A stretch of DNA of 8,338 nt from Selenomonadales bacterium (GTDB taxonomy: Bacteria; Bacillota; Negativicutes; RGIG982). The stretch covers positions 1 to 8,338 of the forward strand of contig JAFPBC010000285.1 of NCBI GenBank assembly GCA_017390595.1, read 5' to 3'. The position numbers and the translations under genes were made by a program. The notes beneath the pieces are model-generated. The model saw nothing but the letters and a program-made list of their open reading frames with translations. It was not told the origin of the DNA and searched no databases. Positions 7,126 to 8,338 of the stretch are shown here, piece by piece; the first letter of the stretch is position 1, and each line of letters starts with the position of its first letter.

Positions 7126-7932
7126 ATGATGGAAAAGTGGAAATTTATCGTGACTACATCTGCGAAAGGTGAAGCAGAAAAAGGTGAAGAAGCACAAGCA
7201 TTGGCGACAGAATTGGGTGCGCTCTATGTGCCGCGCAATAAGATGCCGATGCCCAAACTGAAAGAAACATATCAAACGGATACGGTCGTATTGGTGACGC
7301 GAGAAGGGATAGAAGCCGATACCGAGCGAGGCAGATGCTTCTTTCACTTGAATATGGCACAGCTCCGTACGCAGAATATCGACCGTGGAGCAGGTGACCA
7401 TATGGTGGAGGCGATGGGCCTTAAGGAAGGAATGTCGGTACTAGACTGCACGATGGGGCTGGCTTCCGATGCGGTCGTGGCAAGCTATATCGTCGGCGCG
7501 TCCGGAAAAGTCGTCGGTGTAGAAAAGTCGCCTATCGTTCATCTCATCGTATCGCGCGGGAAAGCTGATTTTGTGTGCGAAGACGAACGACTGACCGAAG
7601 CCGTCAAACGGATACAAGCAATACAAGGTGATGCGCTTGAGTATTTGCGCGCGCAGGCCGATGGCTCGTTCGATGTCGTATATTTCGACCCGATGTTTCG
7701 TGCGCCTGTCTACACGAGTGCGAATTTCAAGCCGATGCGTTCTATCGTTGAGACAGATGCCGTATCGACAGAGATGGTGCGCGAAGCGATGCGCGTAGCA
7801 AAATATCGTGTCGTGATGAAAGAAACGAAAGACAGCGAAGAATTTGCAAGACTTGGTTTTACCAAGCGATGCGGAGGAAAATACAGCCGGATCCAATTCG
7901 GCGTGATGGAAAAGGAAGACTATGATGGATAA
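7126..7932 (+). CDS. Class I SAM-dependent methyltransferase, RsmJ/YpiP-like
   Basis: This is a SAM-dependent methyltransferase of the family that includes E. coli RsmJ (16S rRNA m2G1516) and Bacillus YpiP. A small N-terminal domain (about 1-80) begins with IVTTSAKG and contains VPRNK (35-39). The Rossmann fold follows: motif I VLDCTMGLASDA (105-116), the ribose-binding acid E133 in GVEKSP, GDALEYL (168-174), and the catalytic-type motif DPMF (188-191), which RsmJ also has. Later RVVMKET (228-234) parallels the RVVVK strand of RsmJ. The 268-residue length fits. Two ATGs stand in tandem at 7126 and 7129. The ribosome site GGCGG (7118-7122) is 3 bases from the first and 6 from the second, so 7129 may be the true start. 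The gene begins 9 bases after mutL and overlaps miaA. Nucleic acid, probably rRNA, is the likely substrate, but assignment to one base is not supported here. Confidence 0.85.
   Translation: MMEKWKFIVTTSAKGEAEKGEEAQALATELGALYVPRNKMPMPKLKETYQTDTVVLVTREGIEADTERGRCFFHLNMAQLRTQNIDRGAGDHMVEAMGLKEGMSVLDCTMGLASDAVVASYIVGASGKVVGVEKSPIVHLIVSRGKADFVCEDERLTEAVKRIQAIQGDALEYLRAQADGSFDVVYFDPMFRAPVYTSANFKPMRSIVETDAVSTEMVREAMRVAKYRVVMKETKDSEEFARLGFTKRCGGKYSRIQFGVMEKEDYDG
7913..7918 (+). promoter_or_regulatory. miaA ribosome binding site inside the methyltransferase gene
   Basis: AGGAAG at 7913-7918 lies in the last codons of the methyltransferase gene. Its AGGA core is 5 bases from an ATG at 7922 and 8 bases from one at 7925. 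Because the upstream stop TAA (7930-7932) comes after both start codons, ribosomes translating the methyltransferase pass over the miaA start, which favours coupled translation. Confidence 0.55.
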
Positions 7933-8338
7933 GCTGATTGTAGTGCTCGGGCCGACTGCTGTCGGCAAGACGGCATTGTCGATCGCACTTGCAAAACGAT
8001 TTTCGACAGAAGTAATATCGGGCGATTCGATGCTCATTTATCGTAATATGGATATCGGAACGGCTAAGCCGAGCATCGAAGAGCAAGACGGTGTCATCCA
8101 CCATTTGGTCGATATCATCGAGCCGACCGAATCGTTCGATGTAACGACATTCATCGAGATGGCACGCGCGAAGATACACGAGATCAACGAGCGCGGCCAA
8201 GTGCCTATTTTGGCGGGCGGAACAGGTCTCTATATCAAGGCTCTTTTGGAAGGGTATCAATTCAACGTGACACCACAGAATGAAGCATTCCGACAAGAGA
8301 TGGAAACCGTGGCACGTGAACAAGGTGTAGAAGAACTC
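7925..8338 (+). CDS. miaA: tRNA dimethylallyltransferase MiaA, 3' end cut by the window
   Basis: MiaA transfers a dimethylallyl group from dimethylallyl diphosphate to N6 of A37 in tRNAs reading UNN codons, the step before MiaB. The first 138 codons of a protein that is usually about 300-320 residues long are present. Numbering from the ATG at 7925, they show the P-loop GPTAVGKT (9-16), SGDSM (32-36) with the family's catalytic Asp at D34, then IYRNMDIGTAKP (38-49), the HHLVD segment (59-63) and ILAGGTGLYIKAL (95-107) with T100. The frame is intact to the right edge. Starts at 7922 (MMDK) and 7925 (MDK) are both possible. I prefer 7925 because it gives the usual family N-terminus and the better ribosome-site spacing. 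Overlap with the methyltransferase gene is 8 or 11 bases. In many Firmicutes hfq follows miaA, which would fall outside this window. Confidence 0.96.
   Translation, partial: MDKLIVVLGPTAVGKTALSIALAKRFSTEVISGDSMLIYRNMDIGTAKPSIEEQDGVIHHLVDIIEPTESFDVTTFIEMARAKIHEINERGQVPILAGGTGLYIKALLEGYQFNVTPQNEAFRQEMETVAREQGVEEL

Noticed and set aside
7116..7172. An alternative ATG at 7116 overlapping the mutL stop as the start of the next gene.
   Set aside because: It is in a different frame and reaches a stop after 18 codons; the tandem ATGs at 7126 and 7129 lead into the conserved methyltransferase.
5437..7401. A 654-codon open frame on the minus strand opposite mutL and the start of the methyltransferase gene.
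   Set aside because: It is exactly codon-aligned with the sense genes and exists because they lack TTA, CTA and TCA. The translation is rich in Arg, Cys, His and Phe with no recognisable domain, and the sense strand encodes two clear proteins.
1..8338. Search for a mobile element, CRISPR array, defence or biosynthetic system, or RNA gene.
   Set aside because: All sequence apart from the 134-base promoter gap is taken up by six recognisable genes. No repeats arrays, transposase, integrase, tRNA-like or riboswitch-like structure was seen.

Overview
The window looks like ordinary chromosome from an anaerobic, moderate-GC bacterium of the Firmicutes lineage, most likely a Negativicutes (Selenomonas-type) species. 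This rests on three things. MutL carries its own endonuclease motif, and MutS has a C-terminal clamp-binding motif. The order miaB-mutS-mutL-miaA is the arrangement I associate with Clostridia and Negativicutes. An RsmJ/YpiP-like methyltransferase sits inside the cluster. The genus is inferred from protein style and gene order, not proven.

Layout, all on the plus strand. Positions 1-1152 hold the 3' part of a gene for an exported metallophosphoesterase with a purple-acid-phosphatase-like architecture; its true start lies left of the window. A 134-base gap follows, with a good extended -10 promoter. From 1287 to the right edge runs a tightly packed cluster: miaB (tRNA methylthiotransferase), mutS and mutL (mismatch repair), a class I SAM-dependent methyltransferase of the RsmJ/YpiP type, and the first 138 or so codons of miaA (tRNA dimethylallyltransferase), cut by the window edge. 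The gaps are 4, 6 and 9 bases, followed by an 8-11 base overlap. Shine-Dalgarno sequences lie in the preceding gene or across its stop codon, so co-transcription and translational coupling are likely.

Functionally, MutS finds mismatches and MutL nicks and licenses repair; both carry visible motifs for the beta sliding clamp. MiaA prenylates A37 of tRNAs that read UNN codons, and MiaB then methylthiolates the product to ms2i6A37. The two steps of one tRNA modification therefore bracket the mismatch-repair pair. The methyltransferase between mutL and miaA is the only cluster member whose substrate is uncertain; rRNA is the best guess.

I found no mobile element, CRISPR array, RNA gene, phage signal or defence system, and no new system. 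Long antisense reading frames exist, including one of 654 codons opposite mutL, but codon choice in the sense genes explains them. The points most worth a second look are the unassigned methyltransferase, a Glu-to-Asp change in the MutL endonuclease motif, and the cysteine-rich exported phosphoesterase.
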